Source: Senegalia massiliensis
GTDB lineage: Bacteria; Bacillota; Clostridia; Tissierellales; SIT17
Direction: 5' to 3'
Assembly: GCF_900626135.1 (NCBI RefSeq)
Contig: NZ_LR130786.1
Span: 310,001 to 374,000, forward strand
DNA length: 64,000 nucleotides
Shown here: positions 56,773-64,000 of the stretch, piece by piece
Layout: every line of letters starts with the position of its first letter
How positions within the stretch are numbered: position 1 is the first letter of the stretch
Translations under genes and position numbers: made by a program
The notes under the pieces: generated by a model
What the model saw: only the letters and a program-made list of their open reading frames with translations
What the model was told of the DNA's origin: nothing
Databases searched by the model: none

Positions 56773-57123
56773 TTATTTTAATTTTCCAATTCCTAAATCA
56801 GTATTGCTATCCCCTTCATCTTCTTCAGCTTCAGCTTTTTCTTCTACTTCAAGAATTGGATCATCAGTAAATAAATAAGTTCTTAATTCTTCATCCCATC
56901 CATCCATATTTCTTCTTAACCATTCTAATGTCATAGCTACGTGTTCTATTTCTTCATCTCTATTATGTGCCATAACAGCTTTTAATTGTTCATCTGTAGC
57001 AGCAGCAACTCTTTGATGATACCAATCTACTGCCTCTACCTCTTCTCTTAAACTATTTAATGCTCTAACACAATCTTTAGTGTGCTCATCTAATAACTCC
57101 ATTGGCTCATGATAATCTTTCAT
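56773..57123 (-). CDS. Encapsulated ferritin-like cargo protein (EncFtn)
   Basis: 116 residues. Two helices carry the ferroxidase residues in EEVEAVDWYHQRV (Glu30) and HNRDEEIEHVAM (Glu58, His61), then TLEWLRRNMDGWDEELRTYL as in other EncFtn proteins. After an acidic linker the C-terminus ends DLGIGKLK, the encapsulin targeting peptide. It oxidises Fe(II) inside the shell encoded next. AGGAGGGG precedes the ATG. Confidence 0.95.
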   Translation of the reverse strand: MKDYHEPMELLDEHTKDCVRALNSLREEVEAVDWYHQRVAAATDEQLKAVMAHNRDEEIEHVAMTLEWLRRNMDGWDEELRTYLFTDDPILEVEEKAEAEEDEGDSNTDLGIGKLK

Positions 57124-57156
57124 ATTAAAACCCCTCCTAATATAATAAGTCTTTCC

Positions 57157-57189
57157 TTAACAAATATTACCCTGAATATTCTTTGTTAA
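57157..57189. repeat. Inverted repeat upstream of the EncFtn-encapsulin operon
   Basis: Arms TTAACAAATATT and AATATTcTTTGTTAA around ACCCTG, 34 bp before the EncFtn start and 23 bp after the fbp stop. It could end fbp transcription, though no strong T-run follows, or be an operator for the nanocompartment operon. Confidence 0.5.
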
Positions 57190-57211
57190 ACAAAAATCTA
57201 TTTCAAAAAAA

Positions 57212-59200
57212 TTATTGTACGTTTTCATTGATTAATCCCATTCTATAAGCTGACAATAACTTTTTAAGATATTCTACTCTTTCCTCCAACTCTTTACCTT
57301 TATCAGTATCATATATATATTTTCTCTTATCCATTTTTTCAAGTAATTCTAATGTTGACAATATATCCTTTTCTTCTTTAATTGCCTTTATCTTAGACTC
57401 AAATGGTTCATGAGATGCAAGTCTAATTCCATATGAATTATATATTAATGTATATCCTGCAAGTCCTGTTTTTGATTGATAGGCTTTTGAAAATCCACCG
57501 TCAATAACTAGTAATTTACCATTAGCTTTTATTGGACTTTCTCCACTTGAAGCCTTTACAGGGACATGTCCATTTATTATGTGTGATGAGTAAGGATTTA
57601 AATCAAATTCTTCTAATATATTATTTAATACATTTTCATTATCTCTAAATTTATAATATGGATCCTTTTTTTCAATATGAGCCATTTTATCATCAATAAA
57701 ATACCTCTCAAAAGTAGTCATCTTATCCTTGCCAAAAAGTGGAGAATTGCCATTACACCATAAATACCACATTATATCTTCCCCATATAATTTTTTATCT
57801 ATTTGATCCTTATTAAAATAAAACATTCTAGCTAGAAAATCAAATTTATCAAATAATTTTTTTCCATACAGTTTTTCATCTCCTAACTCAACTTTTCTAA
57901 ATTCTCCTTTATCATTTAATGGTATGCAACTATGATATAAAAGATTTGAATTATATTTTAAATACATACTTCCGTTAGAATAGAGAAACTTTATATGTTT
58001 TTGCAGTTTATCACTTTCTAAAAAACATGCTTTTATTCTATTTAGTATCCTCTCTTCTTCTTTAGTTAATATATATGGATTATTCGGATCTATAGTAGGA
58101 AAGTTTTTATCATTTAATCTGTAATTTTTACCTTCTATTATAATATTAAAAATATTATAATCTATTTTATCAAGTAAAAGTCTATGGTCCATTTTATAAT
58201 TGGAACTTTTTTTTATAATTTGTCCTTCTATTTTAAATTGAATGATAGCAATTGCTTTATGCATTTTTGAAAGTAATTCTAAGTCTTTTTCTTGATAATA
58301 ATTTTCTATAGGTTTTTTAGGAATAAAGTTTTTACATTCATCATCTTTATATATATCAAGTGCAAATGTAGCAAGAGGCAATAAGTTTATTCCATATCCT
58401 TCTTCTAATGTAGCTAAATTTGCATACCTTAAAGCTATTCTTACTACATTTGTAATACAAGCAAGTGAACCTGCTGCTGCTCCCATCCATAATATATCAT
58501 GATTTCCCCATTGTATATCTGTAAAGCTTCTTCTTAGTATTAAATCATCTAATATTTTATGAGATGATGGCCCTCTGTCATATATATCTCCAATTATATG
58601 AAGTCTATCAATTGCAAGTCTCTGAATTAAATTTGAAATAGCTATTATAAATTCATCTGCTCTATCTATATCTATTATAGTATGGATAATATTATGAAAA
58701 TAATCATGCTTATTCAGTCTTTCTTCTTCTTCATGTAATAATTCTTCTATTATATAAGAAAAATCCTTAGGTAACATTTTTCTTACTCTTGAACGTGTAT
58801 ATTTTGAAGAAACAACTCTACAAATCTTTATTAATCTTATTAATGTATCCTTATACCAACTATCTATATCACTTATTTCCTTTTTTATTAAATCTAGTTT
58901 TTCTTCTGGATAGTATAAAAGTGTAGCTAATTTTTTCTTTTCTTTATTATTTAATTCGTCATCAAAAAGATCATCTATTTTAAGCTTTAAAACTCCTGAG
59001 GCATTTCTAAGTACATAACTAAAAGCTTCATATTCCCCATGAATATCAGTTAGAAAATGCTCAGTACCTTTAGGAAGATTTAATATTGCATTCAAGTTTA
59101 TTATTTCAGATGAAACTGAAGATATCGTTGGATATTCTTCAGATAATAATTTCAAATAATTCTTATCTTTCATTAATTCGTCTATTTTGACTTTATTCAA
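57212..59200 (-). CDS. fbp: Fructose-1,6-bisphosphatase class III
   Basis: Gluconeogenic phosphatase of the Firmicutes-type class III, about 662 residues from a TTG at 59200 (GAGGTG 6 nt upstream); GTG at 59209 is the alternative but overlaps the site. Calcineurin-like metal motifs are in order: DIHGEYEAF, GDIYDRGPSSHKI, WGNHDILWMG, INGHVPVK. It is alone between two hairpins. Together with YvcK and HprK it suggests attention to the glycolysis/gluconeogenesis balance in this region. Confidence 0.94.
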   Translation of the reverse strand: MNKVKIDELMKDKNYLKLLSEEYPTISSVSSEIINLNAILNLPKGTEHFLTDIHGEYEAFSYVLRNASGVLKLKIDDLFDDELNNKEKKKLATLLYYPEEKLDLIKKEISDIDSWYKDTLIRLIKICRVVSSKYTRSRVRKMLPKDFSYIIEELLHEEEERLNKHDYFHNIIHTIIDIDRADEFIIAISNLIQRLAIDRLHIIGDIYDRGPSSHKILDDLILRRSFTDIQWGNHDILWMGAAAGSLACITNVVRIALRYANLATLEEGYGINLLPLATFALDIYKDDECKNFIPKKPIENYYQEKDLELLSKMHKAIAIIQFKIEGQIIKKSSNYKMDHRLLLDKIDYNIFNIIIEGKNYRLNDKNFPTIDPNNPYILTKEEERILNRIKACFLESDKLQKHIKFLYSNGSMYLKYNSNLLYHSCIPLNDKGEFRKVELGDEKLYGKKLFDKFDFLARMFYFNKDQIDKKLYGEDIMWYLWCNGNSPLFGKDKMTTFERYFIDDKMAHIEKKDPYYKFRDNENVLNNILEEFDLNPYSSHIINGHVPVKASSGESPIKANGKLLVIDGGFSKAYQSKTGLAGYTLIYNSYGIRLASHEPFESKIKAIKEEKDILSTLELLEKMDKRKYIYDTDKGKELEERVEYLKKLLSAYRMGLINENVQ

Positions 59201-59260
59201 TCTTCTCACCTCATTTATTATGTATTATTTATATATAGTATAGCACAATTAAAACGAATA

Positions 59261-59286
59261 AAATAGATGGATTTATCCATCTATTT
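59261..59286 (-). terminator. Terminator between the small Cys protein gene and fbp
   Basis: Perfect 12-bp stem AAATAGATGGAT/ATCCATCTATTT with a 2-nt loop, overlapping the stop of the small gene. Confidence 0.7.
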
Positions 59287-59487
59287 ATTAAATAACTTTT
59301 TTAGAAATCCTGTTTTCTTAGGTTTTTCCAGAGATGATTCTTCTTTTAAAAACACCCATTTAGACTTTGCTTGCTCTTCTCCACCAACACATTTATTGCC
59401 TTCTATATAATATTCATTATTTTCTTTTTTTAAAGTTACAAAGCAATTCCTTCCACAACCTTCACATTGCAATTTATTGTCTTCCAT
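59281..59487 (-). CDS. Small cysteine-containing protein of unknown function
   Basis: 68 residues with GGAGG upstream. The N-terminus has CEGCGRNC followed by a fourth Cys in GNKCVGGEEQA; the spacing could bind zinc or an iron-sulfur cluster. It resembles the start of DUF1667 proteins, but is shorter and otherwise unlike them. The tail is basic (KKTGFLKKLFNK). Divergent from the LigD genes. Confidence 0.65.
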   Translation of the reverse strand: MEDNKLQCEGCGRNCFVTLKKENNEYYIEGNKCVGGEEQAKSKWVFLKEESSLEKPKKTGFLKKLFNK

Positions 59488-59591
59488 TTATAATTCCTCC
59501 AATCATGTCTAAATATATTATAACATCTTATTATAAATATTTAAGTTTATATTTATATTTTTTTGGTACATAAATAATAGGAGATGATTAA

Positions 59592-60173
59592 ATGGAAAAA
59601 GATAATTTAAAGGAATATAAAAATAAAAGAAACTTTAATAATACAACTGAGCCTAAAGGTAAAAAAATAAAAAGAAATGATGTACTTATATTTGTAATTC
59701 AAAAACATGATGCAACTAATCTTCACTACGATTTTAGAATTGAAGTTGATGGAGTTTTAAAATCTTGGGCTATACCTAAAGGTCCTTCAACGGATCCAAG
59801 TCAAAGACGACTTGCGATGCCTACAGAAGATCATCCTTTTGAATATAAAGATTTTGAAGGAGTAATATCTAAAAATAACTATGGGGCTGGAGAAGTTATA
59901 ATATGGGATAGAGGTACTTATTACAATCTTAAAGAAAATAACTCTCCAACAATAAAAGAATCATTAGAAAAGGGACATGTAACTATATTTTTAGAAGGAG
60001 AGAAACTTAAAGGTGGTTATGCTTTAATTAGGACCTCTAAAGGAAAAGATGAACGCTGGATTTTAGTTAAAATGAAAGATGATTATGCTGATGCTAGAAG
60101 AAATCCTACTAGCACCGAAAATAAATCGGTTATATCAGGAAAAACAATAGATGATCTAAAGGAAGAATCATAA
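59592..60173 (+). CDS. Stand-alone LigD 3'-phosphoesterase domain protein
   Basis: 193 residues containing only the LigD phosphoesterase (PE) domain: FVIQKHDATNLHYDFRIE, then VLKSWAIPKGPS, and TEDHPFEYKDFEG. In non-homologous end joining this domain trims 3' ends to a 3'-OH. There is no polymerase or ligase domain in the same chain. GGAGATG precedes the ATG. The polymerase domain follows 2 bp later. Confidence 0.9.
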   Translation: MEKDNLKEYKNKRNFNNTTEPKGKKIKRNDVLIFVIQKHDATNLHYDFRIEVDGVLKSWAIPKGPSTDPSQRRLAMPTEDHPFEYKDFEGVISKNNYGAGEVIIWDRGTYYNLKENNSPTIKESLEKGHVTIFLEGEKLKGGYALIRTSKGKDERWILVKMKDDYADARRNPTSTENKSVISGKTIDDLKEES

Positions 60174-60175
60174 AT

Positions 60176-61042
60176 ATGAATGTAAATAATAAAGATATTA
60201 ATATAAAAAATGAAACTAAAATAATCTTTCCTAAATCTAATATATCTAAAAAAGATTTAATAAATTATTTTTTAAAAATATCAAATTATATAATACCCCA
60301 TATAGAAAATAGACCTCTAACTATGCACAGATTCCCTAATGGAATAAATGATATAAATTTTTATGAAAAACAAATACCTTCATATTTTCCAAATTGGTTT
60401 GATAGAGTTGACATTAAAAATAAAGATAAAGGTCATACAATATATCCTATATGCAATAACAAACACTCTTTAGTTTATTTAGCTAATCAAGCTTGTATAT
60501 CTCATCATATTTGGCTCAGTCAAAAAGATAGTCTTGATTATCCAGATAAAATAATATTTGATTTGGATCCTCCTGAAAACAAAGATTTTAGTTTAGTAAT
60601 AAAGGCTGCTAAAGATTTGAAAAAATTATTAGATTCTAAAAAATTATCTACTTATATAATGACTACAGGTTCACACGGTCTTCATATTGTAGTTCCAATT
60701 ATACAAGAGTATGATTTTGAAGAAACAAGATCTTTTGCTAAAGGCATAGCAAAAAAATTAGTTGAAAAAAATAGTGATTTATACACTATTGAACAAAGAA
60801 AAGATAAAAGAAATAATAAAATATTTATTGATTATTTAAGAAACTCATATGGTCAAACTTCAATTGCACCTTATAGTATACGAGATAAAGATGATGCTCC
60901 TATAGCAACACCAATTGATTGGGATGAATTAGATAACAAACTTTCTGCTACAAAATACAATATATCAAATATATTTAGACGTTTAGGACAAAAGCAAGAT
61001 CCTTGGAAAAATATTTATAATAATAAAAATAAGATAAAGTAA
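60176..61042 (+). CDS. Stand-alone LigD polymerase/primase domain protein
   Basis: 288 residues of the LigD polymerase (archaeo-eukaryotic primase type) domain: KNETKIIFPKSNISKKDL-like start, RPLTMHRFPNG, the metal-binding FDLDPP, TTGSHGLHIVVP, and YSIRDKDDAPIATPIDW. It starts 2 bp after the phosphoesterase gene. No ATP-dependent ligase domain and no Ku gene are in the window, so the end-joining set is split or completed elsewhere. Confidence 0.9.
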   Translation: MNVNNKDINIKNETKIIFPKSNISKKDLINYFLKISNYIIPHIENRPLTMHRFPNGINDINFYEKQIPSYFPNWFDRVDIKNKDKGHTIYPICNNKHSLVYLANQACISHHIWLSQKDSLDYPDKIIFDLDPPENKDFSLVIKAAKDLKKLLDSKKLSTYIMTTGSHGLHIVVPIIQEYDFEETRSFAKGIAKKLVEKNSDLYTIEQRKDKRNNKIFIDYLRNSYGQTSIAPYSIRDKDDAPIATPIDWDELDNKLSATKYNISNIFRRLGQKQDPWKNIYNNKNKIK

Positions 61043-61073
61043 AAAAGTTGGGATATATTATCCCAACTTTTTG
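61041..61073. terminator. Bidirectional terminator between LigD polymerase and zinc-ribbon genes
   Basis: Stem AAAAAGTTGGGA/TCCCAACTTTTT around a short AT loop, between converging genes; it includes the zinc-ribbon stop codon. Confidence 0.85.
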
Positions 61074-61213
61074 AATAAAGAACAACCTTTACATTCTGAA
61101 CATTTTTTTAAAAGTATAGTATTACACCTTGGACACCTAATTAAATTAGGATTCTTTATTTTATTGTTACACTCAGAACAAATCCTTACTCCTTCTGTAG
61201 TGTTACATTTCAT
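61058..61213 (-). CDS. 51-residue zinc-ribbon protein downstream of feoB
   Basis: Small gene with GGAGATGATTAA before its ATG, 11 bp after feoB. It encodes eight cysteines, seven of them in CSEC, CPRC and CSECKGC plus one at residue 3. The pattern is a zinc ribbon or a small Fe-S protein. Feo operons of other bacteria often end with a small third protein (FeoC, a winged helix sometimes with Cys); this is not a winged helix but holds the same position. Function is inferred from place only. Confidence 0.75.
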   Translation of the reverse strand: MKCNTTEGVRICSECNNKIKNPNLIRCPRCNTILLKKCSECKGCSLFKKLG

Positions 61214-61224
61214 TTAATCATCTC

Positions 61225-63078
61225 CTAAGAAAAAGTACTCAATATAAAGTATAATGCTCCTCCAGTTAAAAATGCTATTACCCAGCTTGATATCCAAATA
61301 GCTACAGCTTCAAATTTACTTCTTTCCTTAAGCATAATCATCATAGCAGCTATACAAGGTACAAAAAGTGTAATTGTTACTAATGAAACTAATATTTGAT
61401 CTGGAGTTAAAGCCATTGAATTTAACCCTGCTACTCCAAAATCACGTCTAACTATTCCCATTATAAATGCTGTAGCAGCTTCTTTAGGTAACCCTAAGAA
61501 TCCAGTTGTTATTGGAGCTACTAAGTCTTGAATAGCTGTAAGTATTCCACTATATTGAAGAATAGTTATCACAACTGCTCCTATTATAAATATAGGACCT
61601 GCTTCTTTTATAAAAGATACTGATTTTATATAAGTTTTTCTTAATACATTGCTTATTCGTGGCAATCTTAATGGTGGTAAATCTATCAATAGGTCTGTAG
61701 ATTCCCCTGGTAATATTTTATTTAAAATAGTTCCTGCAAGTACATATACTAAAAATATAGTTAATCCATATATTACAAAATATTTAGCACCTAATGGTGC
61801 AATAAGTCCCATAATAACACCTAATTGTGCTGAACAAGGTATTGCAAGTCCTAATAAAAATACTGCTATTATACGTTCCCTTTTCGAACCTAAAAGTCTT
61901 GTTGTTATTGTAGCCATTGTAACGCATCCAAAACCTAATATCATAGGAATCACAGCCCTACCATTTAGTCCAAGTCCTGTAAGCATTCTATCAACTAGTG
62001 CTGCTATTCTAGGTAAATACCCTGAATCTTCAAGTATTGATAAAAATAAATAAAATCCTATTATAAGAGGTAATAATAACCCAAAAGTATATGTTACTGA
62101 CATAGTAAGTACTCCAAATTCACCAATTAATACTTGTCCTATAAATGAAGATGGAGAAATAAAATTATCTACAATTCCTCTTATAAATGGTTCATACGTC
62201 TCTATAAATATTGTTTCTTCTGTTATGCCTACAACTGTTTGAGCTATAAATACTCCTACAAATTCATATAATAAAAATAACACACCTATTAACATTGGTA
62301 TCCCAGTAAGTGGTCTTAACATAAGTCTACCAAGTGTTGTTTTAAAACTCACACTATCTGTGGTTTCAGTTACAACTTTATCAATTATTTGATTTACTCT
62401 TTCACGTCTATCCATATAGATTTGATCTCTATAGTCTATATCTTTAATATTATTTTTAGCAGATACATGTGGATCTCCTTCCATTATAAGTACTGCTTCT
62501 GCTCTATTAGTAGCATTCTTTGTTATATCTTTTAATATTTTTTCTAATTTTATACTGCTATTTCCCACTTTAGCAAGATTAATAGAATCTTTTACCTCTT
62601 TAAGACCTTCTCCTTTTGGAGCAACGGTCGGTATTACAGGTACTCCCAATTCTTTACCTAATAAATCTAAATCTATTTTCAAACCATTTTTTTTAGCCTC
62701 ATCCATCATATTTATGGCAACTATAGTAGGTATACCCATATCTATTACTTGTTGGGTTAAAAACAAATCTCTTTCTAAATGTACAGCATCTATAACATTT
62801 ATAACTACATCTGCTGATGCTATAGCATCTCTTGCAACTATTTCTTCATCATTAAATGAAGATACTCCATATACACCTGGTGTGTCAATTATAACATCAT
62901 CTTTATATTTTCCTGAACTAATATCTAATGTAGTACCTGGAAAATTTGATACATCTACATATACTCCTGTAAAGGAATTAAAAAATATAGATTTACCAAC
63001 ATTTGGATTTCCTGTAAGTACAATTTTTTTTGCACCTTCTGGGATATCTATTTGATGACTTATATTACAGCAATCCAT
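61225..63078 (-). CDS. feoB: Ferrous iron transport protein FeoB
   Basis: 617-residue GTPase-permease for Fe(II). The G domain starts with GNPNVGKSIFFNSFTG, then DTPGVYG and NMMDEAKKNG; the GDI helical region and two Gate membrane modules follow, with the conserved FGCVTMATITTRLLGSKRER segment. It is shorter than E. coli FeoB (773) but within the range of clostridial forms. It lies 11 bp after feoA behind a GGGGG site. Its promoter region has Fur-like sites. Confidence 0.95.
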   Translation of the reverse strand: MDCCNISHQIDIPEGAKKIVLTGNPNVGKSIFFNSFTGVYVDVSNFPGTTLDISSGKYKDDVIIDTPGVYGVSSFNDEEIVARDAIASADVVINVIDAVHLERDLFLTQQVIDMGIPTIVAINMMDEAKKNGLKIDLDLLGKELGVPVIPTVAPKGEGLKEVKDSINLAKVGNSSIKLEKILKDITKNATNRAEAVLIMEGDPHVSAKNNIKDIDYRDQIYMDRRERVNQIIDKVVTETTDSVSFKTTLGRLMLRPLTGIPMLIGVLFLLYEFVGVFIAQTVVGITEETIFIETYEPFIRGIVDNFISPSSFIGQVLIGEFGVLTMSVTYTFGLLLPLIIGFYLFLSILEDSGYLPRIAALVDRMLTGLGLNGRAVIPMILGFGCVTMATITTRLLGSKRERIIAVFLLGLAIPCSAQLGVIMGLIAPLGAKYFVIYGLTIFLVYVLAGTILNKILPGESTDLLIDLPPLRLPRISNVLRKTYIKSVSFIKEAGPIFIIGAVVITILQYSGILTAIQDLVAPITTGFLGLPKEAATAFIMGIVRRDFGVAGLNSMALTPDQILVSLVTITLFVPCIAAMMIMLKERSKFEAVAIWISSWVIAFLTGGALYFILSTFS

Positions 63079-63089
63079 ATATTTTCCCC

Positions 63090-63347
63090 CTATCTAGCTA
63101 TAGCTGCTTCATATGCAGCAGATTTTGTTGTCAATTCATCTATTGTAATTTTCTTTGCTAACTTTCTACCTATAGCAATTTCTTGTAAATTTTTCTTGAT
63201 AATTACAGGTCCACCTGGTATTTTTTCAGCACATTCTACTGTAGTTCCTTCTGAAATTCCAAACCTTAATGTTTTTGCTTTTACCAATGTATCTGGAATA
63301 TTAACTATTTTAAATTTATCTCCTCTTTTTACATCAGCTAAATTCAT
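63090..63347 (-). CDS. feoA: Ferrous iron transport protein FeoA
   Basis: 85-residue SH3-like FeoA protein (VKRGDKFKIVNIPD, LRFGISEGT, PVIIKKNLQEIAIGRKLA). It works with FeoB at the membrane. First gene of feoA-feoB-zinc ribbon, with AGGAGG upstream. Confidence 0.92.
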   Translation of the reverse strand: MNLADVKRGDKFKIVNIPDTLVKAKTLRFGISEGTTVECAEKIPGGPVIIKKNLQEIAIGRKLAKKITIDELTTKSAAYEAAIAR

Positions 63348-63389
63348 ATAAATTCCTCCTATATATAATATTTATAATTAATATCTTTT

Positions 63390-63408
63390 GAAATGTATTC
63401 TCATTATA
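63390..63408 (-). promoter_or_regulatory. Fur-like box over the feoA -10 element
   Basis: Minus-strand TATAATGAGAATACATTTC matches the 19-bp Fur consensus at 13 positions and contains the -10 TATAAT (63403-63408). The candidate -35 is ATTACA (63426-63431), 17 nt upstream. Repressor binding here would block transcription when iron is sufficient. Confidence 0.55.
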
Positions 63409-63449
63409 TCACAAAAAAAATAATATGTAATTAGCTAATTAAATTTTTG

Positions 63450-63486
63450 TCTAATGAGAACAACTTTCTCTTAATGATCATCATTA
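63450..63486. promoter_or_regulatory. Two further Fur-like sites upstream of feoA
   Basis: TCTAATGAGAACAACTTTC (63450-63468, 12 of 19 matches on the plus strand) and a perfect 7-1-7 inverted repeat TAATGAT-C-ATCATTA (63472-63486). They lie 50-90 bp upstream of the predicted feoA transcription start. Confidence 0.45.
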
Positions 63487-63522
63487 TGTATGCTCGTTTA
63501 AATTTAGTTAATAAAAACAACT

Positions 63523-63556
63523 AAAAAACTATGGATATTAATATCCATAGTTTTTT
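63523..63556 (-). terminator. Terminator of the beta-lactamase-family gene
   Basis: Perfect palindrome with 17-bp arms (AAAAAACTATGGATATT and its complement), overlapping the gene's stop codon. Confidence 0.85.
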
Positions 63557-64000
63557 AAGAAATCATTATATATTTTTTCTGATACTTCTCCTATTACCTT
63601 TCTACCATATATATTGTCATAAGCATCCCACGTGAGCATCACAAATAAATACTCAATATCTTTAAATATTACAATTCCAGCATCATGATTTGTATAAGGT
63701 ATATTTCCAGTTTTATGATAAATTTTTGTATTAGACTTATCAATATTTCTAGCCATCATTCTATTATCCATTTGCTTTTTCATTATATTCATCATATTAA
63801 CTGATGCATCTTTATCAATTAAATCTTTATAATATATTTTCTTTAATATATGTGCAATATCCCTTGAAGATGTGATATTATCAAAGCCTTTTTTCTTTCT
63901 TTCAAAATCCATCATTTTTCTATTAATCACAGTATTTTTAAGTCCTTCTTCACTTATAAACTTATTAATATTTTCAATTCTCAATATATCAATAAGTTGA
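63538..64000 (-). CDS. Class A beta-lactamase-related serine hydrolase (3' part; runs off the right edge)
   Basis: 154 codons of the C-terminal half; the reading frame is open to the window edge. The part QLIDILRIENINKFISEEGL is the helix after the SDN-type motif, TSSRDIAHILKKIY follows, and HKTGN provides the KTG motif. Whether it degrades beta-lactams or is a housekeeping PBP-like hydrolase cannot be told; the catalytic SxxK lies outside the window. Confidence 0.8.
   Translation of the reverse strand, partial: QLIDILRIENINKFISEEGLKNTVINRKMMDFERKKKGFDNITSSRDIAHILKKIYYKDLIDKDASVNMMNIMKKQMDNRMMARNIDKSNTKIYHKTGNIPYTNHDAGIVIFKDIEYLFVMLTWDAYDNIYGRKVIGEVSEKIYNDFLKNYGY

Noticed and set aside
57157-57189. 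Rex or PerR box upstream of EncFtn
   Set aside because: Half-sites TTAACAAA/TTTGTTAA are in inverted order and too far apart for Rex, and no TTATAAT-N-ATTATAA is present.

Overview
The window is 64 kb of low-GC (roughly 28-30 % by eye), gene-dense chromosome from an anaerobic Gram-positive. Pyruvate:ferredoxin oxidoreductase, formate-THF ligase, tryptophanase, FeoAB, a class III fructose bisphosphatase, HPr plus HPr kinase, WhiA, and AGGAGG-type ribosome binding sites with several TTG/GTG starts all fit a clostridial, amino-acid-fermenting organism. Clostridia/Tissierellia is my best guess; the species is not determined. I see no tRNA, rRNA, CRISPR array, transposase, integrase or prophage genes.

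Layout. 1-13.4 kb: 5' part of dnaE, then HPr, whiA and a NUDIX gene, and separately murB-rapZ-yvcK. Together these resemble the Bacillus yvcI-yvcJ-yvcK-yvcL-crh block, but here it is split by an M42 peptidase, tryptophanase and a histidine kinase. 10.9-17.8 kb: one-carbon/formimino-folate genes ftcD, fchA and fhs around a YjiH-family membrane protein and a sigma-54 activator. The YjiH leader has a near-consensus sigma-54 promoter and a cre-like site. 17.8-25.3 kb: pyruvate:ferredoxin oxidoreductase, then uvrC-hprK-ROK kinase. 25.4-31.7 kb: two unusual membrane genes (one a YgjV-like/GNAT fusion), then uvrBA behind a promoter overlapped by a LexA box. 31.7-36.8 kb: ftsE-ftsX-M23 hydrolase with a PucR-type regulator in front and a CtpA protease behind. 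37-46.4 kb: an orphan MsmK/UgpC ATPase, a Lon-like protease, a PrcB-like protein, YitT, and a ydcC-alr-mazE-mazF block with a CBS protein.

46.5-52.5 kb: a CrtI-like desaturase, an isoprenylcysteine-methyltransferase-like protein and a heterodimeric ABC exporter. The exporter has a leader region with its own promoter, a 22-codon leader ORF, mutually exclusive RNA pairings and an intrinsic terminator. This looks like a bmrBCD-type drug-responsive attenuator. 53.2-55.9 kb: SAM-I riboswitch and metNIQ. 55.9-57.1 kb: an encapsulin nanocompartment with its EncFtn cargo. 57.2-61 kb: fbp, a small Cys protein, and LigD split into separate phosphoesterase and polymerase proteins. 61-63.5 kb: feoA-feoB plus a previously uncalled 51-residue zinc-ribbon gene, behind Fur-like boxes. 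The right edge holds a partial class-A beta-lactamase-family gene.

Connections: HPr and HPr kinase could act on the cre-like site ahead of the YjiH gene. FtcD, FchA and Fhs form a route from formiminoglutamate to formate and ATP. EncFtn/encapsulin and FeoAB are both iron functions. UvrA, UvrB, UvrC and the LigD pair are DNA repair. The strongest candidates for something new are the exporter leader, the sigma-54/cre control region, the YgjV-GNAT fusion pair and the Feo-linked zinc ribbon.
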